Shown here piece by piece: positions 8,745-18,014 of a stretch of DNA of 64,000 nucleotides. The notes beneath the pieces were generated by a model. That model saw only the letters and a list, made by a program, of their open reading frames with translations. It was not told the DNA's origin and ran no database searches. Positions within the stretch are counted from its first letter, which is position 1, and the number at the start of each line of letters is the position of its first letter. The DNA comes from Bog-756 sp963835465 (GTDB lineage: Bacteria > Actinomycetota > Acidimicrobiia > Acidimicrobiales > RAAP-2): the NCBI GenBank assembly GCA_963835465.1, contig CAWIFR010000005.1, forward strand, positions 434,001 through 498,000, in the 5' to 3' direction. The position numbers were made by a program, and so were the translations under genes.

Positions 8745-8787
8745 CATCAGCGCACGAAGCTGAGGTACGCAGCCTCCGAAGCTGAGC
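8745..8787. repeat. Hairpin repeat locus 2, degenerate tandem pair
   Basis: Two units with seven-base loops: (A)TCAGC-GCACGAA-GCTGA(GG) at about 8747-8765 and GCAGC-CTCCGAA-GCTG(AG) at about 8769-8786. They lie in the divergent gap between the HTH gene and the P450. With locus 1 they bracket the TA pair. Confidence 0.45.
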
Positions 8788-8950
8788 GTGCACGACAAGT
8801 GGAGCGGATTGCTGACTGTCTGGGCACCCCAGGCTCTGACATTCTCGACGGATAGCCCCACCTGGAGAACTACCGCGGCAGTGACGGACGCTTTGTCGAC
8901 TGGCAATACTAGCAAGAGCAGATCCGTGTAACACACATTGGAGGCGTCAA

Positions 8951-10150
8951 GTGGCGAGGACCGAGCCCGTTGCTGATTGGACATCAGATTTCGACGTCCT
9001 TGATGAATCGTATGTACTGAACCCATTCCCCCTCTGGGACGAATTGCGCCAGGTGTGCCCGATTGCACACACGGAGCGCCGGGGGGGCGCCTGGCTCCCA
9101 ACGACGTATGGGGACGTCACGGCGATGGCGAAGGATATAGACCACTTCAGCTCAATCAACACCAGCGTCATTGATTCCGTTGACGAGCCGGAGACTCCGA
9201 TCCTGACATACGGACTCCCGCCGATCACTTCAGACCCGCCGCTGCATACGTGGACACGACGGCTCCTCCTTCCCTGGTTCTCCCACACGAGGGTGGAGAC
9301 CTACGAGCCGATGACGAGAGCGTTGTGCGGATCATTGATCGACGCCCACCTCGAGGCAGGCCGGGCAGATGCCGCAGCCGACTATGCCCAGCAGATTCCG
9401 GTCCGCGTCATCGGCGCGATCCTCGGAGTCCCGGAAGAGCTTGCGGAGACCTTCACCGGCTGGGTCCGCGATGCCCTGGAGTTCGCGGATGACCCTGAAC
9501 GCGTTCAGCGTGGAATGTTCGGGATTGGCTACTACCTCTGGGATCGGATCAACGAACGCCGCGACGCCGACGGCGACGACCTGTTGACCTACCTTCTCCA
9601 CTCTGAGGTGGACGGAGGATCGGTCGATGACATGATCGTCTTGGGCATGGCGATACTGACAATGATCGCCGGTATCGACACCACTTGGAGTGCGATCGGT
9701 TCCTCGCTATGGCACCTGGCGACGAACGATGGGGACCGCGAGCGGCTCGTGTCCGAACCTGAGCTCATGGACACGGCCGTCGAGGAACTCCTACGTGCCT
9801 ACTCGCCGGTGACCATGGCCCGCGTCGTCACTGAGGACGTCACATTCCAGGGATGTCCCATGAAACAAGGCGACAAACTCCTCCTGAACTTCCCAGCAGC
9901 GAATCGGGATCCGACCATCTTCGATCGGGCTGACCAGGTGCTTCTCGACCGCCGGGAGAACCGACACGTGGCATTTGGCTCTGGTATTCACCGGTGTGCC
10001 GGTTCCAACCTTGCCAGAATGGAGCTGCGAGTCGCCTTAGAGGAATGGCTGGCGCGCGTTCCGATTTTCCATCTCGCTGAGGGTGCCGAGGTGCTGTGGG
10101 CCGGCGGACAGGTGAGGGGGCCACGCCAGCTGAGAGTCGTGTTCGAGTGA
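8951..10150 (+). CDS. Cytochrome P450
   Basis: An intact 399-residue bacterial P450. Diagnostic features are the I-helix oxygen-binding motif AGIDTT (~residues 238-243), the K-helix EELLR, and the heme loop FGSGIHRCAGSNLAR with the proximal Cys at residue 349. The GTG start has GGAGG about 7 bp upstream. Such class I P450s need a ferredoxin and reductase, which are not nearby. The substrate cannot be read. A decayed recombinase gene follows 40 bp downstream, so the P450 may be accessory cargo. Confidence 0.93.
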   Translation: MARTEPVADWTSDFDVLDESYVLNPFPLWDELRQVCPIAHTERRGGAWLPTTYGDVTAMAKDIDHFSSINTSVIDSVDEPETPILTYGLPPITSDPPLHTWTRRLLLPWFSHTRVETYEPMTRALCGSLIDAHLEAGRADAAADYAQQIPVRVIGAILGVPEELAETFTGWVRDALEFADDPERVQRGMFGIGYYLWDRINERRDADGDDLLTYLLHSEVDGGSVDDMIVLGMAILTMIAGIDTTWSAIGSSLWHLATNDGDRERLVSEPELMDTAVEELLRAYSPVTMARVVTEDVTFQGCPMKQGDKLLLNFPAANRDPTIFDRADQVLLDRRENRHVAFGSGIHRCAGSNLARMELRVALEEWLARVPIFHLAEGAEVLWAGGQVRGPRQLRVVFE

Positions 10151-10189
10151 CGAACCTGGTCGAGATGTTATGACCCTACTTTTGGCCCG

Positions 10190-11383
10190 ATGGGCGCCTG
10201 GGGCGAAGGATCGTTGCGGGAGAAGCGCCCCGGCGTGTTCGAGATCCGTGTCGCCGTGGGTGTGGACCCTGTCTCCGGCCGGACCGTCCAGCGCCTTCTG
10301 GTTCCACGGAGCACTGGAGGACGCCGAGGAGCGTCGCCGTGAGCTGGCCGCCCAGTTCGCCGAGTACCGGTCCGTCCGGCGGGCCGCACCGTTCCTGACC
10401 GTCGGGGAACTCCTCGAGCGGTGGTTTGCCGCCCAGCACGATTGGCGACCGTCCACGTGGCCCGGGGTCCGATCGAACGTGAAAGCGCTCATCGCCGATC
10501 CCATCGCCGGACGGCGGGTGGCCACGCTGCGACCCGAAGTGGTGCGGGTGACCATGGCCCCGTGGCGGGACTCCGGGGCGGGGGTGTCGGTGGTCTCCGG
10601 CCGCTTCCGGGTGCTGCGCTCGGCCATCGATTGGGCCCAGGCCTAATCGATCATCGACCGGAACCCGCTCCGGGACATGCGGGGTCCGCCACGACCGGGA
10701 ACCCGCATGCACGTCGCCGAGCAGGACGTCCTGGCGCTGCTCCACCTGTCGCAAGTGCTCGTTGAAAAGGCTGAAGTCGGCCTTGACGATCTTGTGAGTT
10801 CACTGAAGGTCCTCCACAAGGCCGAACAGGTCCGGCTCCTGGTGCGCCTGGCTGCCGATTCCGGTGCCCGTCGGGGAGAACTGGCTGCGCTCAAGTTCGG
10901 CGACCTGAACGGCAGGGGTGCTCACCATCGAGCGGGGCGTGTCCGGGGAGCAGATCGGCCCCACCAAGACCAAGCGGACTCGCAGACTCACCCTGGGCAG
11001 GACCACCGTCGAGCTGTGGCGGGCCAGCGAAGCGACCTGGTGTCGGCGGGCAGACGGTGCTCCATTCGGCGAGTGGGTCTTCTCTCGGGACATCGACCAC
11101 CAACGGCGCCTCACGGCCGGTGCCATGGGCCACTGGTTCGCCGAGCTGTGTGCGGAGGCCGATCTGGTCGGGGTCAGTCTCCACCGGCTGCGCCATTCTG
11201 TGGCCACGTTCCTGGTCGGCCGGGGCGAGCTCCTGCGGGCCCAACACCGGCTCGGTCATCGCGATCCGTCGACGACGCTGCGGAACTACGCCCACGCCCT
11301 TCCGCTTCGAGGACGGTGAGGTGGCTGATGACATCGACGTCATGCTGGGCGCAGCCGTTGACGCACCTCTGATCGAGCCTTAG
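10190..11383 (+). pseudogene. Tyrosine recombinase (phage integrase family), decayed
   Basis: The N-terminal Arm/SAM-like domains (GVFEIRVAVGVDPVSGRTVQR, then EERRRELAAQF and FLTVGELLERWFAAQ) and the catalytic domain (ADSGARRGELAALKF; SLHRLRHSVATFLVGRG; LGHRDPSTTLRNYAHAL) are all recognisable. They are broken by a frameshift near 10300, an in-frame TAA just after WAQA (probably CAA to TAA), a shift near 10915 and one near 11305. Together they cover a full ~390-residue integrase. The catalytic R, HxxR, H and Y residues survive, but no intact product can be made. It is the best candidate for the enzyme that mobilised the surrounding stretch. Confidence 0.85.
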
Positions 11384-11604
11384 CGGCGCGTCTCTCGGAT
11401 CCAGATCTGGGCCCCGGCCTGAATGGCATCCCACGGCCTCCCAGGGGGAGGTGTGTAGGAGAGATCGAGATCGCTCATCGCCTCGACGGTTATCCCATTG
11501 AAGATGGCGGTGGCGGCGATGTCAATGTGTTTGGCCACCTCGGCGAGCGACTCGTAATGCGTGATGTCTTAGGCCACACGCTCAGCAAGCTTCTGGTCCG
11601 GCAT
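11380..11604 (-). pseudogene. C-terminal remnant of a pyridine nucleotide-disulfide oxidoreductase
   Basis: About 65 residues of a dimerisation domain resembling CoA-disulfide reductase-type flavoproteins: AEVAKHIDIAATAIFNGIT, then SDLDLSYTPPLGRPWDAIQ. An in-frame TAA precedes DITHYESL. The FAD- and NAD-binding domains are absent. The stop overlaps the end of the dead integrase, as expected where a gene was truncated by a recombination event. Confidence 0.6.
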
Positions 11605-11946
11605 GGCGGCAGCGCAGCGGATCGTCGGCCAGCTGAGGCGTCTCCGAACGTCGAATTGGGATCTCTTGCCGGCACCCGGTCACTGCACTGCAAGCTGAGT
11701 CGGGTCGTGCCGCAAGCCGTTTGGGGTCGCGACGCTCGACGCGGGAAATGGATGAGGCGATGGCTCCGGGCCGGGAGCCGGGCGGCGGAACCCGGCTCAA
11801 CCGGCCCAGAATTAGCGAGGGTACCGGGGTCCCTCGGGCTTCGTCCGTCAGCGACTGTCTGAGAGTGCGAGGCAAGAAATCGACTTCCAGATGCGCATTG
11901 GTGCGGTGGGCAGGGTCACGTCCGCGAGCCTCGTGCCCGGTTGTGA
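11605..11946. other. Gap without a recognisable gene
   Basis: I see no coding signature, RNA gene or strong repeat in these 342 bp. It probably holds degraded sequence between the flavoprotein remnant and the pckG terminus. Confidence 0.4.
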
Positions 11947-13755
11947 TTAGCCGAGCCGCTTCTCCAGGGTCGTGAGCTGATGGCGAAGTTCGTCAGGGAG
12001 TCGCTCGCCAAATTGGGCAAAGTGCTTTTCGATGAGCGGTACCTCGGTCCGCCAAGCGGCTGCCTCGCCGACGGTCAGTTCTGCGAGGGCGGTCGGATCG
12101 ATCTCGAGTCCGTCAATGTCAAGGTCACCCTCAATGGGAACGGAGCCAATCGGCGTATCAGTTGCGCCCACTGCTCCCTCGCAGCGATCGAAGACCCATG
12201 CCAGTACGCGGGCGTTGTCGCCATAGCCCGGCCAGATGAATCGACCCTCGGCGTCCCTCCGGAACCAATTCACGTAAAACAACTTGGGGAGGAGCTCCGG
12301 ATGCGGCGCCGTCTGTCCGATCCGGAGCCAGTGGGCGAAATAATCGGCCATGTTGTAACCGCAGAATGGCAACATGGCGAAGGGGTCGCGTCGAAGACGG
12401 CCAGTGGCACCGGCCGCCGCAGCTGTTGTCTCGCTGGCCATGATCGACCCGAGGAACACTCCGTGGGCCCAGTCGAACGACTCGGTGACCAGGGGGACGA
12501 CCGATTCCCGCCGCCCGCCGAACAGAATGGCCGAAATGGGCACTCCGTCCGGGTCCTCCCATTCGGGCGCCATGATCGGGACCTGAGAGAGGGGGGTGGT
12601 GAACCGGCTGTTGGGATGAGCGGCCGGGCTCGCGCTCGTTGGCGTCCAGTCGTCACCTCGCCAGTCCGTGAGGTGGTCTTGTGGTTCGGGGGTGAGGCCC
12701 TCCCACCACACGTCCCCATCGTCGGTCAGGGCGACGTTGGTGAAGATGGTGCCACCGGCCAGTGCTCGAACGGCGATGGGATTGGTCTCGACGCCTGTAC
12801 CGGGTGCCACGCCGAACATGCCGTATTCCGGGTTGATGGCCCGGAGGTGGCCGTCGGCGTCGAACTTCATCCAGCAGATGTCGTCCCCGATGGTCTCGGC
12901 CTTCCATCCGGGGATGGTGGGTACCACCATGGCCAGGTTGGTTTTGCCGCAGGCGCTCGGAAAGGCGGCTGCAACGAACTTGCTCTCGCCTCGTGGGTTG
13001 GTCAGCTTGAGGATGAGCATGTGTTCGGCCAGCCAACCCTCGTCTCGGGCCATGGTCGAAGCGATGCGTAGGGCAAAGCACTTCTTGCCCAGGAGGGCAT
13101 TCCCACCGTAACCGGAGCCGTACGAGCAGATCTCCCGGGATTCGGGGAAGTGGACGATGTACTTGCGATCCGCGTCGCAGGGCCAGGGGACGTCCGTTTC
13201 CCCCGGCATGAGCGGGCGTCCGACCGAATGCAGACATCGCACGAACTCGCCGGTCTCCCCGAGTACGTCGAGGGCGGCGGACCCCATGCGGGTCATGATG
13301 CGCATCGAGGCGGCGACATAGGCCGAGTCGGTCAGCTGCACGCCGATGTGGGCGATGGGACTGCCGAGTGGACCCATCGAGAACGGGATGACGTACAGGG
13401 TCCGACCTCGCATCGCGCCCCGATAGAGGTCGAGGAGCTCCGACCGCATCACGTCAGGATCGATCCAATTGTTGGTCGGGCCGGCGTCCTCAGGCTTCGG
13501 GCAGCAGATGAAGGTCCGGTCCTCCACGCGGGCGACATCCCCCGGGTCCGAACGGCAGAGGAAGCTGTCGGGCCGCAATTCGGGGTTGAGGGGGATGAAG
13601 GTGCCCGACTCCACCAGGCGCCGACACTGCGCCTCGTACTGGGCATCTGACCCGTCGCACCACTCGACGTCATCGGGGGTGAGGATCGCCGTCCACTCCT
13701 CCACCCAGTCCAAGAGTGACTTGTTCATGGTGGGAGCCGGTGCTGTTTCGGACAC
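11947..13755 (-). CDS. pckG: Phosphoenolpyruvate carboxykinase (GTP)
   Basis: Intact GTP-dependent PEPCK that decarboxylates oxaloacetate to PEP for gluconeogenesis. The P-loop FPSACGKTNLAMV carries the reactive Cys (~269). GDDICWMKFD is the kinase-2 motif, and CSYGSGYGGNALLGKKCFALR and GEFVRCLHSVG are family blocks. The GTG at 13755 is preferred: AGGAGG lies 7-8 bp upstream and the resulting 602 residues match the family. A longer reading adds a non-conserved tail running into the divergent promoter. It sits back-to-back with the hyc-like operon but is undamaged. Confidence 0.95.
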   Translation of the reverse strand: MSETAPAPTMNKSLLDWVEEWTAILTPDDVEWCDGSDAQYEAQCRRLVESGTFIPLNPELRPDSFLCRSDPGDVARVEDRTFICCPKPEDAGPTNNWIDPDVMRSELLDLYRGAMRGRTLYVIPFSMGPLGSPIAHIGVQLTDSAYVAASMRIMTRMGSAALDVLGETGEFVRCLHSVGRPLMPGETDVPWPCDADRKYIVHFPESREICSYGSGYGGNALLGKKCFALRIASTMARDEGWLAEHMLILKLTNPRGESKFVAAAFPSACGKTNLAMVVPTIPGWKAETIGDDICWMKFDADGHLRAINPEYGMFGVAPGTGVETNPIAVRALAGGTIFTNVALTDDGDVWWEGLTPEPQDHLTDWRGDDWTPTSASPAAHPNSRFTTPLSQVPIMAPEWEDPDGVPISAILFGGRRESVVPLVTESFDWAHGVFLGSIMASETTAAAAGATGRLRRDPFAMLPFCGYNMADYFAHWLRIGQTAPHPELLPKLFYVNWFRRDAEGRFIWPGYGDNARVLAWVFDRCEGAVGATDTPIGSVPIEGDLDIDGLEIDPTALAELTVGEAAAWRTEVPLIEKHFAQFGERLPDELRHQLTTLEKRLG

Positions 13756-13887
13756 TTCTTGCCTCCTGTTTGGCGAGGTCATCCCAGCGACGGCTCTCTC
13801 CCCGGCCGTGCCTCGGCAAGCGCCGGCTGCGGCCGAAGGGCTGAAGCCGTCGCAGAGTGTGGTGATTTGACAACTCACATAATCATC

Positions 13888-13907
13888 GATTGATATATTT
13901 GTCAATC
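13888..13907 (+). promoter_or_regulatory. ArsR/SmtB-type operator overlapping the hyc-like promoter
   Basis: GATTGA (13888-13893) and TCAATC (13902-13907) form an inverted repeat around TATATTTG, immediately before the ATG at 13908. The centre supplies a TATATT -10-like box and there is no ribosome binding site, so the operon is probably leaderless. ArsR-family repressors bind such AT-rich dyads, and an ArsR gene closes this operon (21161-21513). The dyad is seen; the regulator assignment is inferred. Confidence 0.5.
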
Positions 13908-14396
13908 ATGCGACTCACTGCGCTGGTCCGCCGATTGCGGGCCAGGCCTGTCGCCCTGCCTCCGGCCGGCCCCGGGGCGCCAGAGGTCCAACAGGTGGCC
14001 CGTCGCAACCGGGGCTCGCTGCAGCTCCGACATGTGGATGCCGGGTCGTGCAACGGTTGTGAGCTCGAGATTGCCTCGATTTTCTCTCCGGTCTACGACG
14101 CTGAGCGGTTCGGCATGCGGCTCGAGGCGTCGCCCCGGCACGCTGATGGTCTCCTGGTCACCGGGCCGGTTACCCGCAACATGGCCGATCCCCTGCGCAA
14201 GACCTTGGATGCCGTGCCTCGGCCGAGCGTGGTGGTGGCGCTCGGCGACTGCGCCCGCAACTGCGGGGTGTTCCAAGGCGCCTACGGCGTCGAAGGAGCG
14301 GTGGCCGACGTGGTGCCGGTCGACCTCGAGATTCCCGGCTGCCCGCCGGACCCCGAGACGATCATTGCCGCCCTGCGGGGCCTGGCCGGTACGTGA
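13908..14396 (+). CDS. NuoB/HycG-like [4Fe-4S] small subunit of a complex I/hydrogenase-type oxidoreductase
   Basis: A 163-residue protein of the NuoB/HycG family. The proximal-cluster ligands appear as DAGSCNGCELEI (CxxC), GDCARNCGVF and PGCPPDPETI. It is first in an operon whose order matches M. tuberculosis Rv0082-Rv0087 (Rv0082-like here). It would pass electrons from the HycE-like subunit to the membrane arm. The ATG at 13908 directly follows the operator palindrome; a longer in-frame start would place it inside the operator. Its stop overlaps the next gene by GTGA. It appears intact. Confidence 0.85.
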   Translation: MRLTALVRRLRARPVALPPAGPGAPEVQQVARRNRGSLQLRHVDAGSCNGCELEIASIFSPVYDAERFGMRLEASPRHADGLLVTGPVTRNMADPLRKTLDAVPRPSVVVALGDCARNCGVFQGAYGVEGAVADVVPVDLEIPGCPPDPETIIAALRGLAGT

Positions 14397-16402
14397 CGTC
14401 GGCCTGGCTTGTGACAACTGCACTGGTCGGACTGTCTGCCTCCGCGGCCGGGGCGATGGCGCCACTGAGGATCAGGATGCACGTCTCGGTCGCACTCACC
14501 ATCGCCGCCTGCGGTTGCGGGTTCGCGCGTGGCCGTCGAAGTGCTGCACACCGGTCGCGTCGCCGTGGTGCACATCAGCGCAATTGCTGCCGCTGAGTGG
14601 CACATCAATGGCGCTCGATCGCTTCGGTGCCCTGTTCATGGCCGTCAGCGCCGTCGTCGGGATCTGCGCCATGATCTTCCGTCTCGGCTACCGCGGCCCT
14701 GGGCTGTCCAGCCGGACAGCGTCGTGCACCCTGCCGCTGTTCGTGACCACGCTGCTCCTGGTTCCGGCGGCATCGAACGTGACCACGTTCCTGTTCCTGT
14801 GGGAGCTGATGGCGGTCACCTCGCTCCTTCTGGTGTTGGTCGACCATCGGCAGCGGTCTGAGGTGGCCTCCGCCGGTCAGTGGTACGCGGTGATGACCCA
14901 GTTCGGTGCCACCGCCTTACTGGTGGGCCTGGTCCTCCTGGCCACCCACACGGGCAGCCAGTCGTTCACCACCATTGCCTCGAGGTCGGGCCACCTGCCC
15001 GTCTGGGTGCGGGACAGCGCCTTCGTGCTGGCGGTGGTTGGGTTCGGGTCGAAGGCCGGCATGGTGCCCCTGCACGTGTGGCTGCCCCGCGCCCATCCCG
15101 AAGCTCCGGGTCCGGTGTCAGCCCTGATGTCGGCGGCCATGGTCAACCTCGGTATCTACGGTATCGTTCGGGTCGGCGATGGGCTGCTCGGTGGGGGACC
15201 GGCGTGGTGGTGGCTTCTGGTCATGGCCCTCGGCGCACTGTCGGCGCTATTCGGATCGCTGCACTCGGCGACCAGCAGCGACCTGAAGCGACTCCTCGCC
15301 TACTCGACCACCGACAACGTGGGGTTGATGTTGCTGGGTGTGGGCGCCTCCGGGCTGTTCGCATCGACCGGGCACCGGGCCCTGGCCCTCGTGGCGCTGG
15401 TGGCCGCCCTCTTGCATGTGGTCTTCCACGCCATCTTCAAGGGATCGCTCTTCTTGTCGGCCAGCTCGCTCCAGCAGGCGACCGGCACCAGGGACCTGGA
15501 CCAGATGGGGGGTCTTCTTCGGCGCATGCCGATGACGGGCGCCATCTTTCTGGTTGGTGGCATGGCCATGGCGGCCATGCCCATGCTCTGTGGCTTTGTC
15601 AGCGAATGGCTCCTGCTCCAGGCCATGCTGCATGGTCTTCCCTCCTCTGATCCGGCCCTCGCCGTGGCCATGCCGATCGGCGTCGGTGCCCTGGCCCTGA
15701 CCGGGGGGCTGACCGCCCTGACCATCGTGAAGGCTGCCGGCATTGGGCTGCTCGGCCAACCCCGGAGCGAAGGGGCAGCTGAAGCGCACGAGGTCGGTCT
15801 CTCGATGAGGATCGGGGCCGGCACGCATGGCCACGCTCTGCCTGGTCTTCGGCGTGGCTCCCTTCCTGGTGATCCCGTCCGTGGTGGACGCCGCCCGCAG
15901 CGTCACCCGGGCCCGTATCTCCGACCCGCTGGTGGGTGGCTGGCAAGTCGGTCTGGGCGGCGTGCATGGAGCACTGGCCCCTGGCCTCCTGGCAGCTGCG
16001 CTGGTCGTCGCCGTCACCCTCGCGGCCGGTGCTCGGCGTGTCCTCCAACGGGCCCCGGCTCGGCGCACCCAGGCATGGGGGTGCGGCCGAGAGCTCCAGA
16101 CGGCAACCATGGAGTACACGGCCACCTCGTTCGGTGAGCCGCTCACCCGAGTGTTCGAGGACGTACTCCGACCGGCCCACGATCTCGACGTGACTCATGT
16201 CGCTGAGTCCCGGTACTACGTCGAAGTGGCCACCTTCCACACCTCGCTCGACGACGCCTTCGAACGACACGCCTACCGCCCGGCCTCGGTGGGCCTCGGG
16301 TGGTGGGGGGCCCTGGCCCGGCGAGTGCCGAACGGCAGTATCCACCGCTACCTGGGCTTCGGTCTGGTGGCCCTCATCGTGGTGCTGGTGGTGGTGGGAT
16401 GA
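14393..16402 (+). pseudogene. HyfB/NuoL-like proton-translocating membrane subunit (Rv0083-like), frameshifted
   Basis: A ~669-residue antiporter-like subunit with many transmembrane helices, typical of HyfB in length. The GTG at 14393 overlaps the previous stop. Reading-frame changes occur near 14525 (after CGCGFA), near 14600 (before ALDRFGALFMAVSAVVG) and near 15820 (before MATLCLVFGVAPF). The core is clear: WELMAVTSLLLVL, GFGSKAGMVPLHVWLPRAHPEAPGP with the conserved Lys and His, SDLKRLLAYSTTDNVG, and FHAIFKGSLFLSA. The last ~190 residues carry the HyfB-type soluble tail (AWGCGRELQ). The stop overlaps hycD as ATGA. Confidence 0.82.
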
Positions 16403-17361
16403 AAACCACCTGGCCGACCGCCTCGATGGCGGCGATCTCGCTCCTCCAGGTGGTGGGGGTGATGGTCGGAGGTCCGCTGCTGGTCGGGCTGATGCGGAGC
16501 GTGCGCTGCCGCCTGGAAGGCCGGGCCGGGCCCCCGGTCCGACAAACCCTTTACGACCTCCGGAAGCTGGCTCGGCGGGAGCGGACCACGTCAGACCAGA
16601 CGAGTTGGATCTTTCCCCTGGCCCCCTTGTTGCTGGTCGCCAGCACGGTGGTGGTGGCCGCTGCCGCTCCGTTGCTCGCCACCGACCCCGCCTTTGGTTG
16701 GTCAGCCGACCTGTTCGCCGTCGTGTTCCTCTTGCTGCTCGGTTCGGTGGCCCTGGCGCTCGGGGCCCTCGACTCGGGGACTGCCTTTGGGGGCATGGGG
16801 GCCAGCCGAGCCATGACCATCGGAGCCCTGTCCGAGCCGGCACTGCTAGTCGCCATTCTGGCCCTGTCGGTGCCCACCCACTCCTCCAATCTTCCCGCCA
16901 TCGTCACCGGTTCACTCGCCCATCCTCTGTGGCTGGCCACTCCGGAGCGCCTGTTGGCCCTGATGGCTTTCGTGGTGGTGATCGTGGCCGAGAGCGGTCG
17001 CCTGCCCGTCGACAATCCGAGTACCCATCTGGAGCTCACCATGATCCATGAGGCCATGGTGCTCGAGTACTCGGGCACGGACCTGGCCCTCATCAAGCTG
17101 GCCGAGTCGATGCGCCTGGCTGTGTTGATGGCCCTGTTCGCCGACCTCTTCGTCCCCTGGGGCATCGCCACGGCACCGGGTCCTCTCCATCTTGTCGTGG
17201 GGCTGGCGACGACGGTGGCCAAGGTCGCCGCCCTGGGAGTGGGCCTCGCCGTCTTCGAGGTCACGGTAGCCAAGCTCCGCCTCTTCCGGGTGCCCGAACT
17301 GTTGGCCGGCGCCTTCGTCCTCTCGGTGCTGGCCGTCCTCTCGGCTCTGGTCGTGCCATGA
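16399..17361 (+). CDS. hycD: HycD/NuoH-like membrane subunit
   Basis: An intact 320-residue NuoH/HycD homologue with about eight transmembrane segments. The conserved cytoplasmic loop is visible as VAESGRLPVDNPSTHLELTMIHEAMVLEYSG, where acidic residues line the quinone/proton path in complex I. Start and stop both overlap neighbours by ATGA. The equivalent in M. tuberculosis is Rv0084 (hycD). It shows no damage although the subunits on either side are broken. Confidence 0.87.
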   Translation: MKTTWPTASMAAISLLQVVGVMVGGPLLVGLMRSVRCRLEGRAGPPVRQTLYDLRKLARRERTTSDQTSWIFPLAPLLLVASTVVVAAAAPLLATDPAFGWSADLFAVVFLLLLGSVALALGALDSGTAFGGMGASRAMTIGALSEPALLVAILALSVPTHSSNLPAIVTGSLAHPLWLATPERLLALMAFVVVIVAESGRLPVDNPSTHLELTMIHEAMVLEYSGTDLALIKLAESMRLAVLMALFADLFVPWGIATAPGPLHLVVGLATTVAKVAALGVGLAVFEVTVAKLRLFRVPELLAGAFVLSVLAVLSALVVP

Positions 17362-18014
17362 GCGGGTCGCCGTTCACGTCGACCCTGACCCTTGCGGTGG
17401 GAGCGGTGCTGGTTGGCGCCATCACCGTGGTGTGGCTGACCTCGGTCCGCTCGGTCATCCGAGTTGTCGCTTTCCAGGGCGTGGCCCTCGGCCTTGTCGT
17501 TCTGGTGCTCGGTGTCCATCTGAGCGACCCCGGACTGATCGCCACCGCCGCGGTCGTGCTGGCTGCGAAAGGCGTCGCCATCCCCATCCTGTTGGACCGG
17601 GCCGGTGCCGGGGGCCTCACCCGGGAGACCAGACCGCTGGTCAACGTCCCTGCCTCCCTGGTCGCCTCGGCATTCCTCATCGTCCTCGCCTTCGTCGCCA
17701 CCCGGGGCGTGGCCCACTTCGTGGGGGGCTCTACCGGCGACCTGGTCCCGGTGGGCGTGGCCACCGCGCTGCTCGGCTACTTCGTCCTGGTGGCCAGGCG
17801 TCGCCCCATCTTCCAGATGGTCGGCCTCCTGATGATCGACAACGGAATCGCCATGGTGGCCTTCCTGTGCACGGCCGGCGTTCCCTTCCTCATCGAGATG
17901 GGCGTCTCCCTCGACGTGCTGTTAGGGGTGGTCGTCCTCATGGTGCTGGCCCAGCGTCTCCGGTCCGAGTTCGGTGACCTCGACCTCGACGAGCTCCAGG
18001 AGCTGCACGACTGA
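17358..18014 (+). CDS. hycP: HycP/HyfE-like membrane subunit
   Basis: An intact 218-residue membrane protein of the HyfE type (NuoK-like fold) with about seven hydrophobic helices and a charged C-terminus (RLRSEFGDLDLDELQEL). ARRRPIFQMVGLLMIDNGIAM is the family block. The ATG overlaps the hycD stop, and its TGA overlaps the next ATG as TGATG. It corresponds to Rv0085. It would be part of the membrane arm anchoring the HycE/NuoB-like module. Confidence 0.82.
   Translation: MSGSPFTSTLTLAVGAVLVGAITVVWLTSVRSVIRVVAFQGVALGLVVLVLGVHLSDPGLIATAAVVLAAKGVAIPILLDRAGAGGLTRETRPLVNVPASLVASAFLIVLAFVATRGVAHFVGGSTGDLVPVGVATALLGYFVLVARRRPIFQMVGLLMIDNGIAMVAFLCTAGVPFLIEMGVSLDVLLGVVVLMVLAQRLRSEFGDLDLDELQELHD

Noticed and set aside
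11980..13650. Long plus-strand ORFs opposite pckG
   Set aside because: They are antisense to a clearly conserved gene and have GC-driven, Gly/Arg-rich composition.
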